64,000 nt of DNA from Gnetum montanum (taxonomy: Eukaryota; Streptophyta; Gnetopsida; Gnetales; Gnetaceae). The stretch spans positions 185,709 to 249,708 of the forward strand of contig MNCI01034785.1 in assembly GCA_015680685.1 (NCBI GenBank), given 5' to 3'. The notes under the pieces are model-generated. The model was not told where the DNA came from. It saw only the letters and a program-made list of their open reading frames with translations, and made no database searches. The position numbers were made by a program, and so were the translations under genes. Position 1 is the first letter of the stretch. The number at the start of each line of letters is the position of its first letter. Shown piece by piece: positions 46,626 to 59,172 of the stretch.

Positions 46626-48028
46626 TGAAACACCACCAAAAATGCATGTTGTAACCTTCTTTTCATTGTCACCCTTATTCCATGAAACCCAAGGTAGAAA
46701 TTTCATTGTAAAATGTGAAGATTGCAATGAAAAAGATGAAATTTCACATAATTTAGCTTTTGGGGTTGAAAAAATGCATAATTAGTGCTCAAATCCTCAA
46801 ACCCCAAGTGAAAAAGTTATATGATGCCTATATTTTGGCTTTGGGGGAGGTAGGGGCAAGGTGGGGTTTTAAAATGCCTTTTGGATTGTCAAAATTACCA
46901 TTTTGATGGGTTTTTTCTTGGGGGGGGGGGGGGGGGGGGTGTATAACATTTTATATGCTAGAGATACCTATTGGGGGGTATAACCCATCTATGCCCAGTG
47001 TTGGGGGGTATAACACTTTTACCCCACAATGTTGCACCTTCCCCCTAGTGTTTCTCTAGCATTGCACCAATGTTAGCATTTCTCTAACTCTAGGGTTGAC
47101 CCTACACTTCAACGTTGGTATTGGAAGGCCCAATGTGGGTGAAATTTCCAATTATTATTTTTGGTAAATGGAATATTTTTGATGCCATAGGGGTATCAAG
47201 ACTTACCATACATAGTAACTTGGCTGGATTTGAACACCTATAATACCTATATGCTGCAGAAATCTATCAGTATTTATGTAGAAATTTGTAGCCAAACTCA
47301 TGGTCTTAAAAACCTATAAAACCCAAACACAAACACCATATAAAGATTCCACTCTTTTTCATTTTTGGCCATATTTTTCATTTGAGAGATTTGGAAAAAT
47401 TAAACATAAAAAGCTTCTTGAATTCCCCTTACTGTGGAACCTACAATCATTACAACCATTATTACATCCCCTAGGATTGTGTGGATTTTGGTAGCAATGC
47501 TAAGCATTTGGACATTAAGACTACCAACTTGGCTATCTCCTTTGTGATCCAAAAATCAAACACATCTCACCTTCCTACATCAACAATGTTGTAAATTTTT
47601 GAAGGAGAGTAGCAAGGTTCGATAGCATTGGGTGTTGTGGAACCTCTGTATCATTGAGCTGACTATAACATTCAAAGCCATTGGTTTCAATGGACTCTGA
47701 AACCCATCAAAGTGAACCTCCCTTGCTACCTTGGGCACCATCTTATATACATTTTTTGAATCTTTCTTTATTTTTTCAATAAAGTTTAAAATTCCATTTT
47801 TTTGTGTAAGTTAAATTTATTTTTATTTATTTTTTTGCATTTATTTTCTTAGATCTACATTACATTTTCATTTTGGTTACTCTTGTTTGACCCTTGTTAA
47901 GTCACTGGGCGATATGCTAGATGATCCAAGGTACCTTGGATCTTATTTTTCATGAAGGCCCTTGGAATCTAAGGTGAAGACTACAGTATCAAAACCTTCA
48001 AGTTTTTAACAACCAAATTTTATGCTCA
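46626..48028 (+). repeat. Element E 5' LTR
   Basis: The start TGAAACACCACCAAAAATGC matches the sense start of the element B LTR (TGAAACACCATAAAAATTTGG). It is followed by the PBS at 48,040, so the end lies near TATGCTCA (48,028). TATA-like CCTATAAAACCC at 47,313-47,324. It contains a run of 20 G (46,920-46,939) and TTGGGGGGTATAAC repeats up to 47,010. Without a second LTR in the window both ends are approximate. Confidence 0.6.
46920..46939 (+). repeat. Poly(G) run of 20
   Basis: An uninterrupted G homopolymer followed by TGTATAAC. The neighbourhood has GGGGGGTATAAC copies at about 46,974 and 47,006, so it may have grown from a GGGGGG(T)GTATAAC repeat by slippage. Confidence 0.95.
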
Positions 48029-48039
48029 CTATAGTTTTC

Positions 48040-48056
48040 TGGTGCTAGAAGTAGGG
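48040..48056 (+). promoter_or_regulatory. Primer binding site of element E
   Basis: TGGTGCTAGAAGTAGGG, two mismatches to the PBS of element C. It marks the plus orientation of E and the end of its 5' LTR. Confidence 0.8.
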
Positions 48057-48739
48057 CCTACATCTAAATTCTACGTTCAAACTTATGACCTTCTTTATAG
48101 TGTTTCCTGATACCTTTAAAATTATTTAAAAAGATTTCAAATTTTAACATCTATTTATCTAGCCACAAAACCAATGCTACAACTCATCCCCTTATACCAT
48201 CAAAACCTAGCATGGAGGTTGCAGGTAATTTTGGTTTTCAAAAATTTCACAATAATTATTGGAAATTTAAAAGCCAGTGTTCATGTCCTACCAAAAATTT
48301 TGTCCATTTTCCTAAAAAATTTTTTGAAATAGGCTAGCATTGGTGATTTCATCTCCTAGATTCCCATTCCCCCTTATTATAAAAAATTTCCACCAAGCTT
48401 AGCATTCGAAACCTATCAAAACCATCCTTGTGAAAAGTCAAAATTTCCATTTTTGATTTTTTCCAAAACTAAACCTACCAAAAGTAGACCTTCCAACACT
48501 ATGAAGAGATGTGTGGGATTTTTTATCATACCCATATTCTTTCCCCATTTTCAATCCTAGCATTGATATTACTGTCAAGCCTAGTGTGGTTTGGGACACC
48601 CATTTTTTTTTTTTTTTGCATTTCTCTTAGACGGGTATACCCCCTTTAATAACCACATATACGTTGTAGCGCATACCCTTTGATCTTTGATTAATTCCAC
48701 TTGTGGGAATATTCATTTTATCCATTAATTTATCATCTT
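48057..48739 (+). other. Element E 5' leader
   Basis: No ORF. Includes a T-rich tract (about 48,603-48,618). It corresponds in position to the 5' leader of element B. Confidence 0.45.
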
Positions 48740-51700
48740 TATCAAGACAACATTAGCATTCATTATGTCTTTCCAATAGTTAACCATTTTCCCTCAACTT
48801 TATCGACACTAGGTTTAGCCAATAGGCTATCAGGGTGTGTAACCTCAAGGATCCAACTGCGGTTGAGTGTAGACAATCCTTGAGACTTAGGGGGTGAAGT
48901 CTTGAGTTCTTAGTCATAAATAGATATCATTACAACTTGATTTATTCTAGGATTTAGGTTGGCATGTTGATTCCATGAATGAAAGTAAAAGCCAAGAGGA
49001 AGTATGGACTCATACATCATGATGGGAAGGAGTATATTCCTTTCCTATATGACTAGATATGCCTCACCAAGACCTATGCATGGATCCTATATCAGTTAAT
49101 TGAGATGTATGAGAAGGATGTTAAGGCTCGCTTAGATGAGCAGAAAGAGCAAGAGGACAAGTTTGGAATGTAGTCTGAACACAAAAACCTCACATGTGGG
49201 CCTTTTTAATAAGTGACTCATAAGTCCATAGTACCTACCTCCACCCCTCTCACCTATTCCATGGGAAAAATGCCCCAATCTTCCATGTCTTCTTGCCCAA
49301 ACATGTTTGGGCCCATGCCCATCATCATAGTGCACCAAAGATAATTAGTGCCACAGTCCACCACCTTCCATATCTCTAAGTCTTTTTCCATACAACCTTA
49401 GTCTATGTGACCATCATCTATGGTTGTTACTAACACCAACCCTTTACCTACCTAGATGGGATCCACCATGGGATGCTAAGTAGCTTAGGGGTTACACATC
49501 ATTTTTTTCTTGTTTATGCCTTAGATATTGGCACAAATGTCTTTCTCTTTGTTTAGTCCACCTGCCACCATAATGACACATCCTCTCCCCTCAATGACAT
49601 AACCAATAGTGAGGCCACAAGCCTTCTAACAAATACCACCACAACATTTTGTGCAAATCCCACAACCATTAGGGATACCCCAAGGCTTGGATCAAACCTT
49701 TTAGATGATCCAAGATCTAATAGAGGAGTGAAAGAGACTCAAGGCCTCTACATCCTAGATTGTTAATATTATTAACTTCTATTAAGATGATCCCATCAAT
49801 CCTATAGTCCCACATCTAACTCTTCCCCTTGATGTTCTCATACTATAGTTTACAAAGTACAACAATAAAGGTAATCCCAACTCTCACCTCATAAGCTTTC
49901 ACTTTAAGTGCTTGTTATTACAAGCTTGGCTACACTTAATAACACGAATATTCCCTATGTTCCTTACTAGGAAGGCCCTTGACTAGTACCATGCCCTATC
50001 GAGAGAATTCATATCCTCTTTAGAAGACTTGATTTCACAATTCATTAACCACTTCAAGTATAACTTAAAGTCTGATGTCGTCCTTAACTAACTAATAAAG
50101 GTTAAGTAAGGACTTCTCAAACTAGTGTAAAAGTTCATCCAATGATGGAATGGTATATTCAATGAGATACTATAACCTATAGTTGAAACTCACTTTTTAG
50201 CTATATTTAAGATGGAAGTTAATGATTTCATCAAGTCAAAGTTGTACTACTTAGACCCATGGACACTAAGTCAAGCCTTCTCCTAGACCAAAAACATTAA
50301 GGATGCTACTAAGGTTAGTCAAAATCCTTCCTACATGGCATATAAAGACTAGGACACATGAAAGGGCAAGGAGAGAGGAAGGCAGAACAACATGGTAGTG
50401 AAAATTGTAGCTAAAGAGAGCAAGATCACTAATTAGGGGCCAAGAACCAATCAACCTAAGGTCCCTACTAATAAGCATAAAAACCAATGATCAACATCTA
50501 GGGCCACTAGATCAACTACTTCTAGATCCAACTATGAGTTGAAAGACCAAAATGAATACACTAGGCTACCCTTAAAACCATCCAAACTCTTAGACTAACA
50601 ATTGAAAAGTGGTAGGATGTAATACAAGAAGATGATTGAGAATGCCCAAAAGAGGCATGAGAGGCTATGTGAAATAGCCAAAGACCCTACTCAAGCAACC
50701 AAGGATGATCCTTAGGTGCCTAAGTATTTTAGGCTTTACCACTTTTTCCACTAGCATCAATTTCATAGTCATCACATCAATTTTTTGCTTGCATTAAATG
50801 ATGATCTACAAGAGCTGATAGGTAGGGGAGATGTAGTACTTGATGCTTACAACCTAGTTTAGCCTCAAAATTAGTCAATGCAAATGTAAAAAGATATGTT
50901 AAATGATAATAATAGCCCATATATCATATTAGCATTTAGCACCAATCATGATTCAAGGTCTGTCAAGGAAATATTCATGATTTGAATACCTCCTTGCAAT
51001 GAAAGAGGCCCTTCAGCCTCTACTAGCTCAAGGTCCTCTTTTGTTGTAAGGGTATCATCACCAATGCCTCCCAAGGAGCATTTTTTCATTATGGTACCCT
51101 CTCCTCCCATTACAATCATGTCCATTGATATGACCTTGCAATGATCCCCCATGATGGCTAATGAAATGACCTCTTCCTCCCAAATAGCCAACAACAACCA
51201 AAAGGCCCCAACCAAGCAAAGGAAGAATCCTACACAAAAGTCCAAAGACAAGAGCAACAAGAAGATAAGACATGGAAGGACTTGGACTCACCAAATCCCA
51301 CTCCCATATCATTTATATCCATGATCTCTTTAACCTAGGCTCCTTCAACAAGTAAACCATGGGAGGATTGTAAAACTTAAGGAAGAGGAAAAGAAGAGAT
51401 GCCACAACAACCTAGTCAAGAAGTACATATTTTGGGGTGCATGAAGAAAGTTAAATACAATAAGGGTGACAAGCCCATGTCCAACAACAAATACTTTCTA
51501 AATATTATGGAGTAGATCAAACAATTTGTAAAATAGAAAAACACAACTCTCAGCCTTTATGACCTATTCATGACTTCTACTATGCACCGTGAAGTGCTAG
51601 TTAAAATGTTGATTTCCATTCCTGTTAGTGAGGATATTCATAATAACGAATAATCCATCCATGTAATGATGGTAACTTCTTCACCTATGGAGAAAAATTT

Positions 51701-52403
51701 AACATTGTTAGTGTTTTATGATAGTGAAACCAAGATCATTCACAAATATATTGAAGTAACCAAGGCTCCTCTTTAACCATATGGGTAGGATAGTACAAGG
51801 TGCATTGAGTGCATGTCGATGATGGAGCCAAAAAAAATGTCATCTTGTACATCATAGTTCATTTAGGCTTGATGGAACATATACAACACATGTCAACATG
51901 AGCTATCAAATCCTTTGATGGATCAAGGATTTTTGTTAAGGGATCTATGTTCTTAGACTTTATGGTAGGGTAGTAATTCCCCATAACTACTAATTTCTCT
52001 ATGGTAGAGGAAACATCAAGATTTAACCTCATCCTCGAAAGGCCTTGTCTAGCTCTACTATGAGCTATATCCTCACCTATCCACTAAGAAATTCACTTAT
52101 CTTATGAGGGAAGTGAAATTATCATCCATGGTGATAATGTAATTTCCCTAGCGGTTAACAATGTAGATGTAGAATAGAGGTTTTAAGTGGAGTTTTAGGA
52201 AGAAACTTCTAGCCACAAAGTGAAGCAACCTAAAGGATTAGGAAAGTTTAAGAAAAAGAAAAACAATGATGGACCAAGGAATGCACTATGGGAGAGATCC
52301 CCTTAACATTTTTAGTGAAGGGGATGGGGAGTACAAGCTTGTCCAAAATAGTTCATACATGTTCCCTAATCTCTCAAAGATTAGGAAGCATTTGCACGAG
52401 TAA
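48740..52403 (+). pseudogene. Element E gag-pro
   Basis: Plus strand, full of stops. The N-terminal block AKRKYGLIHHDGKEYIPFLY (about 48,995-49,050) matches AKRHYELIHKGGHDFIP of B. Downstream, YQLIEMYEKDVKARLDEQKE (about 49,100) is readable. Gag core remains are recognisable only by position (about 49,900-50,400). Near 51,815-51,850 a degenerate DDGAKKNVILY may be the protease motif. The conserved tail occurs at 52,030-52,130 (LERPCLALL, AISSPIH, EIHLSYEGSEIIIHGDN). The end is GDGEYKLVQNSSYMFPNLSK to TAA 52,401-52,403. The start is approximate. Confidence 0.7.
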
Positions 52404-53142
52404 CATAAACCCTTGATCCTTCTATCCTATGCACTTGTAACTCTGTAGCCACATGTACCTATATTCTGGTAGACTAGATTTCATTTTACCTATTTATGTC
52501 ATTTTTTTAATTTATTTTAAACTTCCTTTCACATGAAGCGTAAGATTTTAACTTTTTCTTGTATTTGATTTATTAAATACTCTTATTTCTTTATTTTTAG
52601 TATGATATAAATAAATAAATTTCATAAAATATTTAAAACCAAAAAACTAATAAAAACTTTAAAACATAAAATGAACAAAAATATGTTTCCTTTTGTACAA
52701 TGTGGGCATACCATGACTTCAAATTAGCAAAGAACATATGGCCCACCATGGTCTAAAATTGACAAGTAACATTTTGACCTACTTCCATGTTATCCTACAA
52801 CCTTGTTACCTAGTTGTTTCAATCATTTTATGACTATATGACCAAGATAGCCAATGTGGCCTTCAACAATGTTTATAACATTAAAATTGTAAAATTGTAA
52901 ATCCATAATAAATCCATAACACTAGAATGATATAGCAAAATCTAAAACCTAAAATAAATTTAAAAACATTTACAACATAAAAATCCATAGCCATACTATG
53001 TGGAAAAATGTTCAAACAATAATAACAACAAAACTAAAATCATGTCCAATCAAAGTATTGACTAACACTAGCCATAAACATTAACAAAAATAAACATCAT
53101 GTAGTCATCAATAAGGAAAAATTGAAAGTGAGTAATTGTGGG
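52404..53142 (+). repeat. Spacer between gag-pro and asORF of element E
   Basis: AT-rich. Decayed TTAAACTAG-type units are visible at about 52,700-52,860 (CATGACTTCAAATTAGC and CATGGTCTAAAATTGAC). No gene was seen. Confidence 0.55.
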
Positions 53143-55192
53143 ATTTTAAGGGGCATCTAGAGGAGGAAGTGGTGGATCATTTTGACCCTCACAATTGGGG
53201 CCACAGATATCTCTTAGTTCTTGAAGCATAACAACATAATACCAATCAATAATCAATGCATAACCAATACTAAAAGAAAATATTAAAACCAAAAGCTATC
53301 AAACTTGTAGGAAGTTGTGCTTGATGAACTTTAGGATAAGATGTGGAAGACCAATGTCCAAGTGATTAATGATCTAGTCTTCTATCATGTGGATCCAATT
53401 CACACCCCCAAGATTAATACCTATGAGGATATTGTTCATATTGAAATCCATCCAAATGGGTGACTCTCATGACACTATGACCATAGAAACCTCACCTGTA
53501 GTCATAGTGACCTAAGGAGTAGGGGATTCAACCATTATGACCATTGTGAGAGTTCCTTCAAAGATCTTGTAAGGACTTTTAGCTTGAATCCTCTTGATGA
53601 ATAGCTCAATCTTACATTGTTATCATCTCCTTAGAAAGGGCCACCTTATCATGGATGACATTCCAATAGTGGGATTATGTGATCTCCCTAGTTTCCAAGT
53701 TCTTTGTGTTAGCCACTTGGGCTTCCACAAAGGCCTTACAATCCTGAAGGTCAATAATCATTTAAGCCTATCACTTTTTCTCCTTCTTTAAGGTCATAAC
53801 CTACTTCCATAGGGATTCATTGGTCTTTTGGAATTCACATGAAGTTTTCAGACATTAAATTGTAAGATTAGTGGCAATTTCATATAACTTATATGGTACA
53901 TTCTCAACCTTAGGAGGGAGCTTTGGCAAGGAGGTTAATCTCCATGTCATGACTAGGTCCCATGCAACTCATGGCACTATAAAAAATGAATAACCAAGAA
54001 AAATAAGCATAAGCACAATATACAACTAAAATATCCATAAAATAAGTAAAAAACTATAACCAAATATACCTCTAGAAACCTAAGCATGGAATAGGTAATA
54101 GAAATAATGCATTGTTCTTACTAATCCTGATATCAACTTGTTGCAATTGATTGTTGATGTCCTTGGCTACTCTATGCATAAACTCCATCTGATCTAAGAC
54201 TTTTATCCATCGTTTCATAAGAAAAATATTGGTAGAGGCCTCTACCCATGGCTTATAAATTATAACAAGCATAACAATCATTAGATGGTTAGAAAGAAAA
54301 TTAAAACCATAAACTATGACAAGTAGCACTAAGGTGTATGCATCTTTGGATCCTTCTCCTCATTAGGGATGATGACCAAGGGCTCTTCAGGTAGTAGCTC
54401 ACCAAATAGGACATCAAGTTCATCCAACTTAATGTTGGCCAATCCTTTAACCTCATGGTTCTATAGAACTACCTCCACAATATGCCTTTGCTACTCCTCC
54501 ATAACTCTGGCTTGGGCTATGATGTCTTGTTACTTGTCTACAAAGATAAGTAAATGAAAAATATTGTAACAACCTAAAAATAAAACAACCTTATAAAATT
54601 AAATATTAAAACATGAAAAAACAAAAACACTAAAACATAACCAAAGTAAGCAATGTACTAATGACCACATGGTGAGTCTTGCTAAGCTTCAATGTAAACC
54701 TTCTTTTGGAAGATTGCTTTGTTTCTAGTGTTTCTTCCTCCATGGGTTATTTCAACTTGCATTGAACTACTCCATTAGCTTTATCACGTAGCTCCCTAGC
54801 GCTTCCAATTTTAGCATGGTCTACATAAGGCTCAACCCTTGTGCTATCAAGGAGAGCACACCACCTACCACTAACTCCCTTAACAATGATAGATAGTAAT
54901 TCCCCAACATCTTTTGGTGTATTCTAGGCTAGCATGATTGGATATATGTGCTTTATCCAAGGCTTAGAGAGCTATAATTGGTCCTAGAAGATCCATCATC
55001 CATCCCTTCTCACCACCAAAAATTCCATGAATTTCTTCAAATATGTTTTGAAAAATGCATAGTGCATATGGCATATTGTGGAGAGATCCTCGTAGAGTTT
55101 GAGGATTTTTTCATGCAACCTAATAGCCAAGTGAGTACCCTAATCAAAAAAAGAATCTTTTCTTAGAACCTTCATCCAAGTCCACAGCTAGG
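53143..55192 (-). pseudogene. Element E antisense ORF, 3' part
   Basis: Minus strand, opposite to gag-pro of E. Blocks in sense order: LHEKILKLYEDLSTICHMHY, FFKTYLKKFMEFLVV (about 54,985-55,135), matching FVEFLVV of A and AKFLVVHVG of B; VEPYVDHAKIGSARELRDKA (about 54,770-54,840); RWIKVLDQMEFMHRVAKDIN and QLQQVDIRI (54,120-54,215), matching TWIKMPSKMDFVLGIVNEVV; intron 54,121 to 53,977; then CMGPSHDMEINLLAKAP and VENVPYKLYEIATN (about 53,860-53,970), matching WDP..., EQVP and YDE of A; last exon QELRDICGPNCEGQNDPPLP to a stop at 53,143. The 5' part is beyond element F, outside the window. Function unknown. Confidence 0.65.
53977..54121 (-). other. Intron in element E antisense ORF
   Basis: Sense GTAAGAACAATG...TTCATTTTTTATAG, 145 bases. 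It occupies the same place relative to the flanking exons as the introns in A and B. Confidence 0.55.
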
Positions 55193-58100
55193 TGTTGGTG
55201 ATAGTTTAGGATGAAACCGCCAACAAGTGTCCTCGAATAGGATTTAGGTGCTTGCTGGTCTCTGGAAACAACAAGGCCCAGATACCTAAAAATAGACTCA
55301 GTAGTTAATGTGAGTATATGTGCGTGCTATTGTGGTATGCGGTTGTGAAAAATGAAATTATTGCATTGTGTTTAAACTATAAATGAATTATCATATAGAG
55401 ATTTAACTAACTTTTCCAAGTACTATGAGTTGTTGAGAGTTCCTATTTCATTTAATTTCCTAGTCTACGCACTCCGTATAATACCTACTTGTAACAAATA
55501 AAATTTTATAAAAACATTTCATCACAACTCTACAAATCTACTTCTAATTTTCCCTAAAGAAAGAAATAGTTCCATAAGAAAACTAGAAATAGAGAAAAAT
55601 TCAATGGAAATAGAAAGGAAAGAATGAAGATTTGTGTTAAGACCTCAAATGTTTAAACAAGGTAAAATGATACGAATAAACACTTCACAATAAAGCTATC
55701 CCAAATTCAATATCTATGAATAGTTCAAACTTCCAATGATCAAATAAGAAATTTCTTCAAGACAATCCTACTATGCTACCAAAAAAATGCTATGTAAAAT
55801 TATCACGTAAGAGACTTCATTTTGGCTAAATAATGGATGTCAACAATTTCATTCAATAGAAACTTCAAAATACTTGACAATTTTTGATTGAAATACCATG
55901 GAGATTCACTTTAAAGATAAAATAAGCTATTTTGGTCCCATCAAAATACCAAAGATTTTTTGAACCCTCTTGACTATTGAATTGTTCAATGGCTTGACAA
56001 AATGTAGAGGCTCTCTTATAAAAATTTCAATAGCGGTTCTTATACATTGCACAATAATAAAATTTACTACTAAAATGCTCTTAAGGCTTTTAAACACAAG
56101 CGCTTCTATGGAAAAATTTTAATACAAATTTTCTATCGGGCAACAAGAACAATAAGAGAAATCTAAAAATCCCAAAATTACTTTCCAAGCATGATACTAT
56201 CAAAACCACTAGCGAAACAATTTTAAAAAAAATAAAAAATAATAAGCATAAATCACAAGAATATGACAAAGAGGCTAAAATATTTTCTTTAGAAAGTCAT
56301 CTTACAAGCAATCTTTCACAATTTTTTCTTTACAAATGCTCGTTTAGAGCTCCAAAGTGTGTCTTCAAGTGAGAGCTAGTAGTCCCCAATATCCTCCAGT
56401 GTGTCTTTTTTCTTCTTACCCATGAAGCCTTTTTATAGGGTTCAAAAGGTAGTTACATATTTCAAAATATCTTAGCTAACTTCTCTCCCAAGTAAGGAAG
56501 TTATAACTTTCCCAACAAGTTAGGAGATCATACTTACCCAACAAGTTAGGAGATTACTTGCTCAACAAGTTAGGAAGTTGTAACTTGTACAAAAGACTAG
56601 GAGAAAATCATGCTAACATTGGCATGTGTATACATTATAAATATTTTTTTATAAGCCTATATATAATAATTTTTAAAATAAATCCAAGATCCCTAATTTA
56701 TTTTAATTTTTTATTTAAGATCTTAATTACTAAATGTTATTAAGCCCTAGTAATTCTCATGAAAGTAATCTAGCATTAGCTATAATTATCATGGATACTA
56801 ACTAAATTTTTTTTCTTTTTCAATACAATATTGTCAAATTATCTTTAACACTATGCATGTCTTAATTGATTAATTTTAATTTAATTTCTTTATGTTATAG
56901 TTTTGGATTTTTAAACAATCGATAACAACACTTGCCGTTGTGAAACTTAGGGCATCGTTGATGCAAAGCTTACGATGGTTTTGTCCTCTATTTTTCCTCC
57001 CCTTCTTCCTTGATTTTCTCATACAAAACAAGTGGTTGCAGCTGCATTTGACATCTAGAATAATGCTATCTCCATTTTTTTAAATGCATCATTGAAATGG
57101 TAGGCATCGACAGTGGCATCAGCTCTAGATTATTTTAACCAATGGAGGTAACATGTTAATGTTTCCTTCATGTTTGTGGACAAATATTCAACGTAATTCT
57201 AGCATCCACGAGAAAAGTAACTGTAATGGTGCAAGTCTCTCTGGTTAACCATATAACTAGCAACGACGCCGCTGGATGCAGACACGGTGTTTCTTTCACA
57301 TCCTCAATGGGAGACTTTTTCTTTGTAGTTGTCATCTATTCAATTCAAGAATCGCAACTTTCCAACTGCTACTAACTCTTGCAACTCCTTGTGACGAGTT
57401 GGCTGCCTCTTTCCTTTGTTGTGTTGGTCTTGGGCTTTTTGTTCTTACTTAGATTTATCACTGGTTAAGGAGATTTATCACTAGTTAGGGAGCACAATTG
57501 CATCTTCAAATTATTTTTGAAACACCTTACTACTGAATCATGTTCCACTTTGGCTCATTCCATCGACACAGGGCTTTAAAGAAACTCTGCAATCCCACAT
57601 TTCATGAGAGTTACTGAGCTTTCGGTTTCTCCAGTGATGATTTCCTACACATACAACTTTACCTTTGTTTTCCTGAGACCATTTTGTAGATAATTTGTAG
57701 AAGACAATACGCTTGATCTTGAGAAATGTATCTTTTTGTTCTATGCATTAGCTTCCGGTGTCATCCATTGCCTCACCCACGCATACATTTAGTTTCTGGC
57801 TCTTCCCCCTTTTTTTGCAAAAGACATAACCCTGAATATTGAAAAATTCAAGTGCAGGGATAAATTATTGCCAATATTCAGCATGCCATTGAACACAAAC
57901 CATTACTCGATCGTCTTTTGGAACTCCTGTAGCCCAACCTTGTGAACACAAGTGTTGGTGTTTCCGCTAGCAGTTTGATCGGCTCACCATGGTCAATATG
58001 AACGGTAGAAAGGGAATGCCTAATTTCTTCATGGTTGATATTTTCCAACATCTCCAAACATTTAAATATTATATATTACTTTAAAATATATTTTGCTTAG

Positions 58101-58489
58101 TCCTGCCATGTTTCGGTTCATCAAATGCCCCTTTCATATTGTAAAGTTTTAATCTCCATTGTTGGCCTTTGGATCAATGTTTTATGCATATTTTGTCTAT
58201 GGCTTAACCTTGAATCATGTCTTTTTTTGTAATATAGTGCTCTATACATGCCATTGTCTTTATATAACCATGATTCCTCAAAAATAATTTAGCACTTTAA
58301 TTTTGTATCTTGAGAAGGTCTTAACATTATTTTTTTTAAATAGTGAGTAACTTCTCCAAACCATCCATCAACTTGTAACTGTAAAGCCACATGCTTTATT
58401 TCTAAATTATCAACCATACATCATTCCACAAGTTTTCTTTTCCTAGTATCCACTCTTTCTGTCCCATGAAATGGCCAAATGTGCCAACA
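55193..58489 (-). repeat. Element F 3' LTR, enlarged
   Basis: Plus-strand start TGTTGGTGATAG and end AATGTGCCAACA. 55,193-56,375 aligns with the reverse complement of the element C LTR (R-U5 side), and the last 25 bases (CATGAAATGGCCAAATGTGCC then AACA) align with its sense start. The 2.1 kb between, 56,400-58,464, is absent from C. A TATA box (sense CCCTATAAAAAGG) lies at about 56,428-56,440. Total 3297 bases against 1278 in C. Confidence 0.8.
56440..58464. other. About 2 kb of extra U3 sequence in element F LTR
   Basis: No ORF longer than 61 codons on either strand. The part 56,930-58,000 is less AT-rich than its surroundings. Tandem CCCAACAAGTTAGGAG units (three) stand at 56,510-56,575. 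I see no terminal repeats or target duplication that would define a separate insertion. Confidence 0.5.
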
Positions 58490-58506
58490 TTTCTGCCCCC
58501 TTAAAA
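58490..58506 (-). promoter_or_regulatory. Polypurine tract of element F
   Basis: Sense CTTTTAAGGGGGCAGAA then A, directly before the LTR start. Same sequence type as in C. Confidence 0.8.
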
Positions 58507-58851
58507 GCTTAAAGAAATTTATGCAGTCTTATTTCAAAACTGAAACATACTAAAATTTTCATTGAATTTCTATAGCTGAATAGAAATATGTTTGGAGGAA
58601 AGTTCCCATTTAACATAAGGTGTGATGGGATAAAAACCTCATTCCTAAGAAAAATAACAAACTGTACATTATCAAGTCTTTCATGGACTATTCTTAGGAT
58701 GGAAACTGAATTGTGAGGGTTACCTGGTAGGGATACTCATCTCTCTAATTGTCTCATAAGAAATTTATGATGTGATGAAGGCTGTCCTGTTGTTCTTTGG
58801 TTTGGTGGAGCTCTTAACTTGATTTATTGGATCTTTTTCTTTAGCACTCTT

Positions 58852-59172
58852 CTATTCTTCCTCATTGGGTTCTTCATTTTTCTCTTGGGATACGAATGCT
58901 TCTTCCCATGCCCATGATGACTCTTCATTAGTTGGTTGCTCTTCAGGTTTCTCCTCTTATTTGGTGCAATCTTGGTATTTCCCACAAATATTGAAATCTA
59001 TCTCCAAACCTCTTGTGAGGAAAGAAAATTCATTAGAAAACCAAGCCATGAAAGGACACTCTTTCGGAGCTCCACATGACCTAGCTTTTAGGTAAGCCTT
59101 CAAAACATGTTCAGGGCAACATCCCATCACATATGGAATAAAAGGATTTCTCATTGCTCTCCTAAACTCCAT
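58852..59172 (-). pseudogene. Accessory ORF between integrase and 3' LTR (element F)
   Basis: 107 codons from ATG 59,172 to TAG 58,852-58,854, with one TAA at 58,957-58,959. The N-terminal part includes RRAMRNPFIPYVMGCCPEHV and KARSCGAPKECPFMAWFSNE, with several Cys. The C-terminal part is acidic (EEKPEEQPTNEESSWAWEEA). The C-terminal part is conserved in element C (18,600-18,704), which shows it belongs to the family and is not a chance frame. A TATA-like CTATAAAAAG lies 85-95 bases upstream (59,256-59,265). I do not recognise the protein. It might be a captured host fragment or a short viral-type accessory protein. Confidence 0.6.

Noticed and set aside
58020-58460. Possible tRNA or snRNA gene in AT-rich LTR sequence
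   Set aside because: No cloverleaf, A/B box pair or conserved snRNA motif was seen.
56440-58464. A nested transposon within the F LTR
   Set aside because: No terminal inverted repeats, LTR pair or target duplication could be recognised at the edges, so it is reported only as extra U3 sequence.
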